Source: an uncultured Bacteroidales bacterium
Lineage (GTDB): Bacteria > Bacteroidota > Bacteroidia > Bacteroidales > Paludibacteraceae
Length of the DNA: 47,065 bases
Direction: 5' to 3'
Assembly: GCA_937916355.1 (NCBI GenBank)
Contig: CALFTM010000027.1
Location: forward strand, 1 to 47,065
Part shown: in pieces, positions 32,989 to 41,854 of the stretch
How the letters are laid out: each line of letters begins with the position of its first letter
Numbering within the stretch: the first letter of the stretch is position 1
Translations under genes and position numbers: made by a program
Notes under the pieces: model-generated
Told to the model about the DNA's origin: nothing
Database searches by the model: none
Seen by the model: the letters and a program-made list of their open reading frames with translations, nothing else

Positions 32989-34914
32989 TTAATTATTCGT
33001 CTCCGCCTCAATATTTCGGATTTGTTTAAACACGAGGTCTTTCTCACTCTTCAACTTTGCCACCTTCGCTTCATACTCTTTAATGAGGCTATTCGCATTT
33101 TTAGAAGATGCGAAGAAGCTCATGTTGCGCTCGTATGTTGAAATCTCTGAATTGAGTGCCTCATACTTACGGAGAAGTCTTCTACGCTCATCAAAAAGCA
33201 CTTGCTTCTTCTCCTTGTCCGACATATCCTTCATATTAGACTTGAAAGCCTCGAACTTGCGGGAAGCATGTTCCACCTTCAATTTATCAAACTGACGGTC
33301 GATTGCCTCCTTATACTTTTTGTATATCTTGTCTTTGTCCTTAAACGGAACGTGTCCCACGGCATTCCACTCTGCGATAAGAGACTTCAACTCATTATAT
33401 GACTTTTCAGAATCATCGCCAATGGTCATCGCTTTAATCTTCTCGATGATCTCTTTTTTCTTCGCAAGGTTCTCATCTTGTTCTTTTCGCTGACCTGACA
33501 ATTCATTGTTTTTACGATTGAAGAACTCGTCACAAGCCGTCACAAACCTCTTCCACAAAGTCTCTGAGTGTTTCTTAGGCACTGCACCTACCGTCTTCCA
33601 CTCCTTTTGCAACTGCACCAACACATCGGTCGTCTTCTTCCAATCCTCGCTATCCTTCAAAGCCTCAGCCTTTTCGCACAACTCGATTTTTTTGTTTAGA
33701 TTAGCGACCAACTGTTCTTTGGTACTCTTGAAATAGACATTCTTCGCCTTGAAGAAATTATCGCAAGCAGAACGGAATCGTTCAAAAATCGTCACATTAT
33801 CCTTTTTCGGAGCGAAACCGATTGTCTTCCACTCGGCCTGCAGTTTCAAAACCTCCTCGGTCTTATCCTGCCACTCCTTATATGAGTCGAAAGAAGTGAG
33901 GTCGATAGACTCCAATGTCTCACAAATCGCCTTCTTCTTCTCCAAATTCTCCATTTCAGAAGCTCTTAATTGGTCGAAATGCTCATGATGACGCTTGTTG
34001 ATCACCGTTGACGCATTTTTGAAACGACCCCAAACCTCCTCTCGGACATCCTTCGCCACAGGTCCTATCTCCTTCCACTCTTCATGGAGAGCCTGCAACT
34101 TCCTGAATGCAGAGACAATATCCTTCGCATCTGCAAGAGCCTCCGCCTGCTCACAAAGAGAGGTTTTCATTTCAAGGTTCTTGCGGAAATCATAGTCTCG
34201 CAGCTCATTATTTATTTTAACGCTATCGTAAAAACTCTCGTTGCAATGTTGGTAAGACTTCCAAAGGGTGTTCAACTCAGAAGCTGGAACAACTCCGATC
34301 TCCTTCCAAGCCTGTTGCAAGGCTTTGAATTTTGGCACGACCGCCGAAAAGTCTTCGTCAGAAACAAGCAGAGCCTTCATATCCTCCAAAACCTTCTGTT
34401 TAGCAGCAAGATTCTCTTTTCGCTCATTTTCCAAGCGGATGATTTCAGAGGCTCTTTTCTCCTTGTAACGTTGAAGTTCTTCACGCAACTCCTCTTCCAA
34501 CGGATTCACAGGCGCGGTGAAATCCTCTTTTTTCCCACCCTCTTCTATGAACTTTTTGAACAACTCGTCGTTTTTCGCATTCAATCTCTTATAGAAAGTG
34601 TGTTTTATCGCATCCATACGACTTTTCAACGAAGCATAAGATTGAGGATTGCTTCTCATCAATCCCTTAGCCTCCTCGACCAACTGCCCGTCGGTCATAT
34701 CGTTATAGTTGACGATATCCTCCTCAGAAACGATTTCTTCCAAATCAGAATCTGACATCTCATTCAATTCTTGCTCCACATTTGTGCTTTCCAAAGCAGG
34801 CGACTGAACACTTACGTTATCATTTTCCTCGACATTCGGTGCTTCGTTCTGCAACTCAGTCTTCTGAGAGTTCAACATTTCTTGCATACTCTTAACTATA
34901 AGTTTATAAAACAT
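32989..34914 (-). CDS. DUF349 repeat protein
   Basis: 641-residue, highly charged, largely helical protein. After an acidic, probably disordered N-terminal region of about 90 residues, it carries at least five DUF349 repeats of about 70 residues. They are recognised by their cores WKEIGVVPASELNTLWKSY, WKEIGPVAKDVREEVWGRF, WKTIGFAPKKDNVTIFERF, WKTVGAVPKKHSETLWKRF and WNAVGHVPFKDKDKIYKKY. A coiled-coil tail closes it. DUF349 proteins are widespread in Bacteroidota and Actinobacteria with no settled function; RNA- or ribosome-related roles have been suggested. It is likely cytoplasmic, as no signal peptide is seen. A good promoter lies upstream. Confidence 0.88.
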   Translation of the reverse strand: MFYKLIVKSMQEMLNSQKTELQNEAPNVEENDNVSVQSPALESTNVEQELNEMSDSDLEEIVSEEDIVNYNDMTDGQLVEEAKGLMRSNPQSYASLKSRMDAIKHTFYKRLNAKNDELFKKFIEEGGKKEDFTAPVNPLEEELREELQRYKEKRASEIIRLENERKENLAAKQKVLEDMKALLVSDEDFSAVVPKFKALQQAWKEIGVVPASELNTLWKSYQHCNESFYDSVKINNELRDYDFRKNLEMKTSLCEQAEALADAKDIVSAFRKLQALHEEWKEIGPVAKDVREEVWGRFKNASTVINKRHHEHFDQLRASEMENLEKKKAICETLESIDLTSFDSYKEWQDKTEEVLKLQAEWKTIGFAPKKDNVTIFERFRSACDNFFKAKNVYFKSTKEQLVANLNKKIELCEKAEALKDSEDWKKTTDVLVQLQKEWKTVGAVPKKHSETLWKRFVTACDEFFNRKNNELSGQRKEQDENLAKKKEIIEKIKAMTIGDDSEKSYNELKSLIAEWNAVGHVPFKDKDKIYKKYKEAIDRQFDKLKVEHASRKFEAFKSNMKDMSDKEKKQVLFDERRRLLRKYEALNSEISTYERNMSFFASSKNANSLIKEYEAKVAKLKSEKDLVFKQIRNIEAETNN

Positions 34915-34957
34915 TCACGGTTGACATGGCTACATGTTTTCGCACATACAACGCTCG

Positions 34958-34987
34958 CAAATTTATAGAAAAACATTGACAAACAAA
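34958..34987 (-). promoter_or_regulatory. Promoter of the DUF349 gene
   Basis: Minus-strand TTTG (34987-34984), an 18-nt spacer and TAAATTTG (34965-34958) fit the Bacteroidota -33/-7 pattern; the start codon follows after 43 nt. It is divergent from the DUF456 promoter at 35021. Confidence 0.5.
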
Positions 34988-35020
34988 TCCTAAACACAAA
35001 AAATTCACAAAAAAATTTCA

Positions 35021-35028
35021 TACTTTTG
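35021..35028 (+). promoter_or_regulatory. -7 element (TACTTTTG) for the DUF456 gene
   Basis: Exact TAnnTTTG match 54 nt upstream of the ATG at 35083. Confidence 0.5.
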
Positions 35029-35082
35029 CACTCAAGAGGGAAAAAACAATAAAAAAAAGAACTTTTTTTTTCATTTTCAATC

Positions 35083-35616
35083 ATGGAAAGTCTTCTCATT
35101 ATCATCGGTGCATTGTGCGTCATCATAGGATTTTTAGGGAGTGTCTTACCGGTACTACCGGGCGTTCCGGTCTCCCTTGTGGGACTGATTTTGATTCACT
35201 TCACAGACCAAGTGGAGTTTACCGGCACTCAATTGGGCGTGTTCGTCCTGCTCACCGTGGCAACTTTCGTGGCAGATTATTTTCTTCCGATTTGGTTTAC
35301 TAAAAAATTCGGAGGCACCAAATGGGGTGTCTGGGGAAGCACGCTCGGTCTTGTCGCCGGTCTATTCTTTGGCCCGATAGGCATCATCGCAGGCCCGATG
35401 ATCGGGGCATTCGCTGGAGAGATGATCTCCAACAAAGACACAAAGCTTGCCCTCAAAGCCGGTGTCGGGTCGTTTATCGGATTCATCTGCAACACTGGGC
35501 TCAACCTGATTGTCAGCGGTTATTTCCTTTATGTCTTCGCTTCTGAAATTTTACAAAATTTCGACTGGAACATCCCACACATATTAGGAAATGTTTTAGA
35601 AACCTGTCCTATCTAA
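35083..35616 (+). CDS. DUF456 integral membrane protein
   Basis: 177 residues, almost entirely hydrophobic, with Gly- and Pro-rich segments characteristic of DUF456: GFLGSVLPVLPGVPVSLVGL near residues 15-35, then the TKKFGGTKWGVWGSTLG loop and GLFFGPIGIIAGPMIGAFAG. About four to five membrane helices are expected in the inner membrane. The function of the family is not established. It stands alone on the plus strand between divergent DUF349 and a convergent cyclophilin gene, sharing a bidirectional terminator with the latter. Confidence 0.85.
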   Translation: MESLLIIIGALCVIIGFLGSVLPVLPGVPVSLVGLILIHFTDQVEFTGTQLGVFVLLTVATFVADYFLPIWFTKKFGGTKWGVWGSTLGLVAGLFFGPIGIIAGPMIGAFAGEMISNKDTKLALKAGVGSFIGFICNTGLNLIVSGYFLYVFASEILQNFDWNIPHILGNVLETCPI

Positions 35617-35642
35617 AAAAAAAATTTACAGACCCTCCAAAT

Positions 35643-35678
35643 AAAAAAGCAGCGTTTTTTTTTCGCTGCTTTTTTTTT
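35643..35678. terminator. Bidirectional terminator
   Basis: AAAAAAGCAGCG and CGCTGCTTTTTT form a perfect 12-bp stem around a T-only loop, placed between the converging DUF456 (plus) and cyclophilin (minus) genes. Confidence 0.9.
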
Positions 35679-35684
35679 GCTCAC

Positions 35685-36524
35685 TTATTTTATCACCTTA
35701 ATCTTCATCTTCACATCACTCTTAGGTCTGTCGCCCGGAGCGGTCTCAACAGCCGCGATCTTATCAATCACTTCCAGACCTTCAACCACCTCTCCAAAGA
35801 CGGTATAGGCATTATCCAAGAATGGAGTTCCTCCGACGGTCTTGTAGACCTCCTTCATCTCATCAGACATCACATATTGGGAAGCCTTGTCCTTAAATTC
35901 GCTCTCAAGCTGCGCAACGATTTCAGACTGCAAGTTGTTCAGTCCTGCCTGATTCTTCTCCAAGCGCAACTTCTGGATTTCCGCGCTTCTCTCTCTCACG
36001 ATCTCATAAAAGCGAGACTCCTTCGCCTGCCCCAACAAATTGTACTCCATCTGCTTGATTTCTGCATCCGTCATCTTCTTTCCCTGCACGATGTAGAACT
36101 GGCAACCAGAAGAGCGTTTCTCAGGGTTCACTTGGTCTCCCTGACGAGCTGCAGCCAAAGCACCCTTTTTGTGATAATATTTAGGATAGACGAACTCGGC
36201 AGGAATCGTATAACCCACGTCACCAGCACCCAACTGTTTTCCCGGAGCCGCACCTTTTGAATCTGGGTCACCACCCTGAATCATGAAATTCTTGATCACA
36301 CGATGGAACAACAAATCGTTGTAGAAACCCTGTTCTACCAACTTCAAAAAATTATCCCGATGTTTGGGAGTTTCGCCATAAAGCAAAATCTTCATCGTTC
36401 CAAACTCCGTACTCAACTCTACCATCACATCCTTATTGTTAGATGGTTTCTCTGCCGCATTGATTGATGCCATAGACATTAAAATTGTTAATGTAATACT
36501 TATTAATACTCTTTTCATTTGCAT
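35685..36524 (-). CDS. Exported cyclophilin-type peptidyl-prolyl isomerase with insertion
   Basis: 279 residues with a signal peptide (VLISITLTILMSMASINAAE). The cyclophilin fold is clear from TEFGTMKILLYGETPKHRDN, FHRVIKNFMIQGGDPDSKG and, later, GTPFLDNAYTVFGEVVEGLE. Between SSGCQFYIVQG and the GTPFLDN segment is an insertion of about 75 residues, mostly charged helix (EMEYNLLGQAK-like to YVMSDEMKEVYKTVGG), longer than in minimal cyclophilins but common in Bacteroidota forms. It should act on proline bonds of periplasmic or outer-membrane proteins. Confidence 0.92.
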   Translation of the reverse strand: MQMKRVLISITLTILMSMASINAAEKPSNNKDVMVELSTEFGTMKILLYGETPKHRDNFLKLVEQGFYNDLLFHRVIKNFMIQGGDPDSKGAAPGKQLGAGDVGYTIPAEFVYPKYYHKKGALAAARQGDQVNPEKRSSGCQFYIVQGKKMTDAEIKQMEYNLLGQAKESRFYEIVRERSAEIQKLRLEKNQAGLNNLQSEIVAQLESEFKDKASQYVMSDEMKEVYKTVGGTPFLDNAYTVFGEVVEGLEVIDKIAAVETAPGDRPKSDVKMKIKVIK

Positions 36525-36623
36525 AATCCTTTTTGTTCACACTAATTTTGCCCCAAATTTAAAGAAGTTTTCCACAAAAAGAGAGAAAAAAAGCAAGAAT
36601 GTTTTTTTATCGGAAAATTTTCT

Positions 36624-36631
36624 TAACTTTG
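36624..36631 (+). promoter_or_regulatory. -7 element (TAACTTTG) for rpmE2
   Basis: Exact TAnnTTTG match giving a leader of about 65 nt before the L31 start codon. The leader may host L31 regulation, but I see no clear fold in it. Confidence 0.5.
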
Positions 36632-36703
36632 CACCGCCATTTGCATAAGGTTACCAACCCAAGAAATGAGATAGTAAAAAACGAAATTAAAATTTATAAA
36701 AAA

Positions 36704-36955
36704 ATGAATAAGGAGATCCAACCAGAGAATTATCGTCCGGTAGTGTTCAAAGACTTGTCTAACGGCGATACTTTTATTTCACGTTCAACCATCAACACAA
36801 AAGACACTATCGAGATTGATGGAGTAACTTATCCGCTTGTAAAGCTTGAAATTTCAAGCTCTTCTCACCCATTCTTCACAGGAAAGGCTAAGATGGTGGA
36901 TACTGCAGGTCGTGTAGATAAGTTCATGAGCCGTTACGGTAACAGAAAGAAGTAA
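36704..36955 (+). CDS. rpmE2: 50S ribosomal protein L31, type B
   Basis: 83-residue L31 paralogue without the zinc-binding cysteines (C-minus form), marked by MNKEIQPENYRPVVFKDLSN, the SSHPFFTGKAKMVDTAGRVD segment and the KFMSRYGNRKK end. The in-frame sequence upstream back to 36599 belongs to the leader; the ATG at 36704 gives the family N-terminus and follows the promoter and an AT-rich leader. Binding at the subunit bridge of the ribosome is the family role. A terminator follows. Confidence 0.96.
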   Translation: MNKEIQPENYRPVVFKDLSNGDTFISRSTINTKDTIEIDGVTYPLVKLEISSSSHPFFTGKAKMVDTAGRVDKFMSRYGNRKK

Positions 36956-36976
36956 GACGATTCTTCGTTTTGTCAC

Positions 36977-37009
36977 AAAAGGATGTCTGCCTTGCAGATG
37001 TCCTTTTTT
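36977..37009 (+). terminator. Terminator of rpmE2
   Basis: AAAGGATGTCTGC pairs with GCAGATGTCCTTT around CTT with two wobble pairs, followed by six T. It sits 24 nt after the stop codon. Confidence 0.85.
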
Positions 37010-37050
37010 CATAGAAGAGGAAATATTTCAACTAAACAACTGGTATTGCA

Positions 37051-37923
37051 ATGAAAGTAATCATTTTCGGCAATAAACGCAGAGAAGAGGTGGTGGACTA
37101 CACAAGGGAGGTGGTAGACCAGCTAATGGATCGTGGTGCGGAAATCCTTCTTGAACCGGAGTTCTGCCGTTTCCTTGTGGAGAGGGGAATGGACCTCTCT
37201 TTTCAACATACGATTGTCGACAACGACAATTTCGATGCGGATCTCGCAATAAGCATCGGTGGCGATGGAACGTTCATCCGCTCTGCCGCAAAAATCGGAA
37301 GAAAAGGCACTCCTATCTTGGGCATCAACGCAGGACGTTTGGGATTCCTTGCGGATGTCGCAGGCGAGAACATCGCCGAATCGCTCAACAATGTGCTGAA
37401 CGGCAATTGCAGAATCGAAGAACACGCTCTGCTTCGATTGGTGACCGACAACCACTCCTTCACCGACTTCAACTATGCCATCAACGAAATCGCAATCCTC
37501 AAACGGGACTGCTCTTCTATGATCACCATCCACGCATGGGCGAACGGCACATTTGTGAATTCTTATCAGGCGGACGGACTGCTCGTGTCGACTGCCACAG
37601 GCTCTACCGCCTACTCGATGAGTGTGGGTGGACCTATCGTCGTGCCACAGGCTTCCAACTTCATCCTCACACCGGTCGCTTCTCATAGTCTGAATGTGAG
37701 ACCGATCATCATCCCCGATGATTGGGAAATCGATCTTCGTGTGGAGAGCCGCAACAAGCAATATCTGATTGCCCTCGACGGACGAAACAACGTGTTCGAC
37801 GAACAGATTCCTCTAAAAATCAAAAAAGCAAGTTTCACCACAAAAATCGTGAGAGGAGTCGACCACGACTTCTTCAACACGCTGAGAGAAAAACTCATGT
37901 GGGGAACCGGCACACGAAAATAA
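37051..37923 (+). CDS. nadK: NAD kinase
   Basis: 290-residue ATP-NAD kinase making NADP. The conserved GGDGTFIRSA motif (about residues 70-79) supplies the catalytic Asp, INAGRLGFLADV is the typical following helix, and ATGSTAYSMSVGGPIV near 190-206 forms the NAD-binding loop, with VASHSLNVRPIIIPD beyond. Transcribed with fmt, which starts 28 nt after its stop. Confidence 0.97.
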   Translation: MKVIIFGNKRREEVVDYTREVVDQLMDRGAEILLEPEFCRFLVERGMDLSFQHTIVDNDNFDADLAISIGGDGTFIRSAAKIGRKGTPILGINAGRLGFLADVAGENIAESLNNVLNGNCRIEEHALLRLVTDNHSFTDFNYAINEIAILKRDCSSMITIHAWANGTFVNSYQADGLLVSTATGSTAYSMSVGGPIVVPQASNFILTPVASHSLNVRPIIIPDDWEIDLRVESRNKQYLIALDGRNNVFDEQIPLKIKKASFTTKIVRGVDHDFFNTLREKLMWGTGTRK

Positions 37924-37951
37924 TTCATCAAACGCTTTCACTTCAAATCGT

Positions 37952-38920
37952 ATGGATAAAAAATCTCTTCGCATAGTCTACATGGGTACGCCCGATTTCG
38001 CAGTTGAACCTCTCCGCCATCTGGTAGAGGGCGGTTATAATGTGGTGGGGTGCGTCACCATGCCTGATAAAGAGGCTGGACGAGGCCATAAGATTCAGTT
38101 CTCTCCGGTAAAGGAGTATGCTCTGTCTCAAAACATTCCTCTTCTGCAACCTGTCCGACTGAAAAGCGAAGAGTTCCTCAGCGAGCTGAAAGCACTGAAT
38201 GCAGACCTGCAAATCGTCGTGGCATTCCGAATGCTACCTCAAGTGGTCTGGGACATGCCGAGGTTGGGTACTTTCAACCTCCACGCCTCCCTTCTTCCTC
38301 AATACAGAGGGGCTGCGCCCATCAACTGGGCAGTCATAAACGGAGAGAAGGAGACGGGGGTTACAACATTTTTCCTAACCCACGAAATCGACACCGGCAA
38401 AATCATCCTACAAGAAAAAATCGCCATAGGTGAGAATGAGTGCGTGGGCGACATCCACGACAAACTCATGAACATCGGTTCTAACTTGGTGACTCAAACC
38501 GTCGACCAAATCCTCAATGACGAGGTGGTGGCAACTGAACAAAAAGAGCATTATGAATCGGAAGCCGACCTAAAGCCAGCGCCTAAAATCTTCAAAGAGA
38601 CTTGCAAGATTGACTGGACAAGGAGTTGCGCCGACCTTCATAATTTTGTCAGAGGACTTTCGCCCTACCCTGCTGCATGGGGCATCCTGAAAAGTGAAGA
38701 GAAGGGCGAGTTAGTAACCAAAATATTTGAAACGGACAAACTCATCCAGAGCCACAACCACCCTTTCGGCACAATCATCGCCGACAAAAAGAGTCTGATG
38801 GTGGCAGTGGCGGATGGTTTTCTTCAAATCAAATCCTTGCAACTACCCAGCAAGAAGAGAATCACTGCGGAAGAGTTCCTGCGTGGCTTCAAAGAGATCG
38901 AAAGTTACCATTTCGAATAA
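37952..38920 (+). CDS. fmt: Methionyl-tRNA formyltransferase
   Basis: 322 residues; transfers formyl from 10-formyl-THF to initiator Met-tRNA. Family markers are RIVYMGTPDFAVEPLRHLV at the start, the catalytic stretch FNLHASLLPQYRGAAPINWA (Asn, His) and ETGVTTFFLTHEIDTGKII with the catalytic Asp. The C-terminal domain shows LHNFVRGLSPYPAAW. It is second in a likely nadK-fmt transcript and is convergent with the restriction cassette, 30 nt between the stops. Confidence 0.97.
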   Translation: MDKKSLRIVYMGTPDFAVEPLRHLVEGGYNVVGCVTMPDKEAGRGHKIQFSPVKEYALSQNIPLLQPVRLKSEEFLSELKALNADLQIVVAFRMLPQVVWDMPRLGTFNLHASLLPQYRGAAPINWAVINGEKETGVTTFFLTHEIDTGKIILQEKIAIGENECVGDIHDKLMNIGSNLVTQTVDQILNDEVVATEQKEHYESEADLKPAPKIFKETCKIDWTRSCADLHNFVRGLSPYPAAWGILKSEEKGELVTKIFETDKLIQSHNHPFGTIIADKKSLMVAVADGFLQIKSLQLPSKKRITAEEFLRGFKEIESYHFE

Positions 38921-38950
38921 ACCGCCTCTTTTTTGGGAAGGGGTCGCACG

Positions 38951-41839
38951 CTATTCTACCGTCAAATAACCCGATAAGAAAGCGTCGGGGAAGATGAACT
39001 TCTTTTCTCCAAGGGAGAATTTCACATGGATGTAATTCTCATACCTGTCGATTTTCACAACCGTTCCTTTACCGAACTTTTTGTGGACGACCTCAGTATG
39101 AACCGCTACGGAATCCAGCATGGTTTCCAACGCCTCCCTTGTCGTAACTCCTGTTGAAGAAGTGCCGGAGACATCCGCCTCCTGTTGTGAGGCATTTACT
39201 GAAAGGGCAGAATCCTTTTGCGAACCATCCTCATTAGTGATTTCCTCATTCTCTACCTCACTTGAATAAGTGTCAAGTTCCACCTCCTGCATGGAGGTTT
39301 GTTGAGAATAGAAGAGTTCCTCATACTGATTTCTGCGGATAGTGGTATCCCAACCGCCGACCTCATCGGAGGAGTGTTTATTAATACCGGTATATGCCAA
39401 ACTGGCATCCTCATAGCGTTTGAATTTGAAGATGGCATCGTTCATCAGCGAAGCATTGAACACGCCGAGCGAACACAACAAATTAAAATCCTCCACATTC
39501 AACCCTGTAACCTTCTTGAACAGTCCCGGTTCCAACTGGGTGATGACATCCTTCAAGCAACGTTCCCTATAATCTGTCAAATACATGAACACCGGAATGC
39601 GGGTGGCAAATTTTATCAACTTCTCTTGAATCATCTTCCGCTTGCTCTTCATCTCCTTCTCCTCTTCGGACAGTTCCTTTTTCTCTTTCGGAGTAGGATT
39701 GACATTCTCTTTCTTCGCCTTCTTGACCGCCTCCGACTTATTGATAATCGTTGTCAGGTCGTTATTGAGGTTGCGGAAACCCTCGATGTTCATCAAAGCC
39801 TGCATCGCCTCCGGACTTGCCAGCAAACGTTTCAGCGTCTCATTGTCCACATTGACAAGCAACGCCGACTCCCACCGCTTCGCCAACAAGGTCGCAGAAG
39901 TGCCAGCCAATGCGATGTCGAGGATGTCTTGCGCATCAACCTCCTTCATACTGCTGCCATCATACGCCAAGACGGGCAGGAACTTGATAAACTCGCCCAC
40001 TTTGGTCTCCGGATTACTTTCATTAATATCCAAACGGCAACTATAATCGGAGATTTGCCGCAAGGCTCTGTCGAGGGCAAAATCGAACACGTAGCACTCC
40101 TCCTTCATGATGGTTTTACTTCCATCATCATTTTTCACCTCCCACGGACTTTGCACACGGAAGGCTGCCTGAAAATAGGTTTCAGAACTTTTCAGATTCC
40201 TGAGCATGAATATCCCCGTCCACGGCTTGACCGTCACACCCGTCGTCAGTTTACCACAAGTGAGCGTGATGGTTTTGGTTGTGAGCGGATCGCCCATATT
40301 GTCGAGAACTGGCTGCAAAGCGTCCAACCCGACACCGGCGGAAGCACCTGCACAGACCACCACTTTGTAATCGTGGTAGAACCCGTTCTGTTTCTGTTTT
40401 AAAAGATTCGCCATTGCATGACAAGATGCCACATTGGGTAAGAACCAAAGCGTATGAGAAAGCACGTTGAGTAATCTCGCATCACTGAATGGCATGGGTG
40501 GACGTCTGTCTTGTCCCAACTTCAAATCATCAACACTTGCCGGGAGGTAACCGCCCCTGATGAGGTTAAGCCACTTTTGCACCTCATTTTCATATTTGAA
40601 TTTGGCTTTGTCGCCTACCCCCTCTGCAGAAAAGAAGAGGTTCAGGTCAAACTCATCAAACTCCCCCTGCTTTGCCACCTCTTGTATCTCTTCGGGCATA
40701 CGATAGGTAAGCATCACCATCCGTGGCAGGGAGAGGTAGGGATTTCCGCTGCCCCTCCATTCTGCCTTGGCACGTTGCTCATCAGAGTAGGTCCAGTTGA
40801 AGATCTGCTCTTCTATAAACTCTCCATTGTTGATAGCCCGGAACGGAGTACCCGACAAAAAGAGGTAGTGTCGGGTGGAGATGGGCAGCCACGTCTCGTT
40901 TATGGCATTATTGGCTTCATCCTTTTTATATTTCTCGGCATCAAAATCCACCGCATTCTCCTCATCATCCTTTTCAAAAAGTTCCTTCGCACGTTCCCTC
41001 CATGCGCCGAAATGGTATTCATCAAAAACGACCAAGTCCCAGTTGACCTCATGAATGAACTCATTTTTAGATTTGATGCCACCACTTTCATTCGTACCCA
41101 GCAAATCCTGAAACGAACCGAAGACGACGATTGGTTTCGACTTGTCCGCATTAGCGAACTCCTGATCGATATTCAAATCCTTATTACGGGCATCCTTGTT
41201 GGAGATATATTGCCACCCCTCGAAGTCGATGTGCGACACGAGGTCTTCCCGCCAAGCCGACTCAACCGCAGGTTTGAAGGTCAGTATCAAGATGCGAGAC
41301 AAGCCCATCCTCTTTGCCAATTGGTAAGAAGCGAAAGTTTTACCGAATCGCATTTTAGCATTCCAGAGGAATTTTGGGGTTCTGTTCGGCTCATCTTTAA
41401 GAGCCTGTTCAAAATAGTTTTTCGTCCGTTCCACAGCGCGGGACTGCTCCGGGCGCATTGAGAAGCTCTGCGTTCTGTTCTCCACATTCTCCGTTCCAGT
41501 GCGGAGAGACAATATCGTAGCCTGCACCTCCTTCACCGTGCAGCGAAACCACTCATCAGTCTTATCGAGCGGATTAAGGCGAGGGCAACCCTTCCTATCA
41601 AGAATTTTGTGCACATCCTTGTCTGTAAAACAAGAACCATCATTCGACATTGCCGACTCCTCCAAAACGATTTCGTGAGCTACCTTACTTGTATGCAGTT
41701 GCTCATCGACCCGCTCCTTTGCGGTGCGGTTGGTGTACCCCACTTTCAGGTAACCCTCGTGGGAGTCCACCCCTATCAGTTTATAAGCGTAGATGGTTGG
41801 TGTAACCTTGGGGCGATGTGGGAAAAATTTTTGTTCCAT
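38951..41839 (-). CDS. Restriction subunit: GIY-YIG nuclease fused to SF2 helicase
   Basis: 962 residues. Residues about 14-110 form a T5orf172-type GIY-YIG nuclease domain (TIYAYKLIGVDSHEGYLKVG then YTNRTAKERVDEQ). Residues about 125-620 are an SF2 translocase: Q-like motif MRPEQSRAV (128-136), P-loop variant AKMRFGKT (161-168), DEYH box (273-276), SGTPFR (329-334), CGKLTTGVTVKPW (528-540) and QAAFRVQSPW (557-566). A Lys/Glu-rich linker (about 700-745) and a small C-terminal beta domain (HKKFGKGTVVKIDRYENYIH) follow, the last resembling the nucleic-acid-binding tail of some helicases. Together with the two methylase genes upstream (starting 15 nt before this gene) it should translocate on and cut unmodified DNA. 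It is the third gene of the cassette. Confidence 0.85.
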   Translation of the reverse strand: MEQKFFPHRPKVTPTIYAYKLIGVDSHEGYLKVGYTNRTAKERVDEQLHTSKVAHEIVLEESAMSNDGSCFTDKDVHKILDRKGCPRLNPLDKTDEWFRCTVKEVQATILSLRTGTENVENRTQSFSMRPEQSRAVERTKNYFEQALKDEPNRTPKFLWNAKMRFGKTFASYQLAKRMGLSRILILTFKPAVESAWREDLVSHIDFEGWQYISNKDARNKDLNIDQEFANADKSKPIVVFGSFQDLLGTNESGGIKSKNEFIHEVNWDLVVFDEYHFGAWRERAKELFEKDDEENAVDFDAEKYKKDEANNAINETWLPISTRHYLFLSGTPFRAINNGEFIEEQIFNWTYSDEQRAKAEWRGSGNPYLSLPRMVMLTYRMPEEIQEVAKQGEFDEFDLNLFFSAEGVGDKAKFKYENEVQKWLNLIRGGYLPASVDDLKLGQDRRPPMPFSDARLLNVLSHTLWFLPNVASCHAMANLLKQKQNGFYHDYKVVVCAGASAGVGLDALQPVLDNMGDPLTTKTITLTCGKLTTGVTVKPWTGIFMLRNLKSSETYFQAAFRVQSPWEVKNDDGSKTIMKEECYVFDFALDRALRQISDYSCRLDINESNPETKVGEFIKFLPVLAYDGSSMKEVDAQDILDIALAGTSATLLAKRWESALLVNVDNETLKRLLASPEAMQALMNIEGFRNLNNDLTTIINKSEAVKKAKKENVNPTPKEKKELSEEEKEMKSKRKMIQEKLIKFATRIPVFMYLTDYRERCLKDVITQLEPGLFKKVTGLNVEDFNLLCSLGVFNASLMNDAIFKFKRYEDASLAYTGINKHSSDEVGGWDTTIRRNQYEELFYSQQTSMQEVELDTYSSEVENEEITNEDGSQKDSALSVNASQQEADVSGTSSTGVTTREALETMLDSVAVHTEVVHKKFGKGTVVKIDRYENYIHVKFSLGEKKFIFPDAFLSGYLTVE

Positions 41840-41854
41840 AGCAAAATGTTTTTT

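Noticed and set aside
39299..41461. Two long plus-strand ORFs (367 and 316 residues) opposite the restriction subunit
   Set aside because: They run antisense to a clear helicase gene, have no recognisable domains, and arise from the biased codon use of the real gene.
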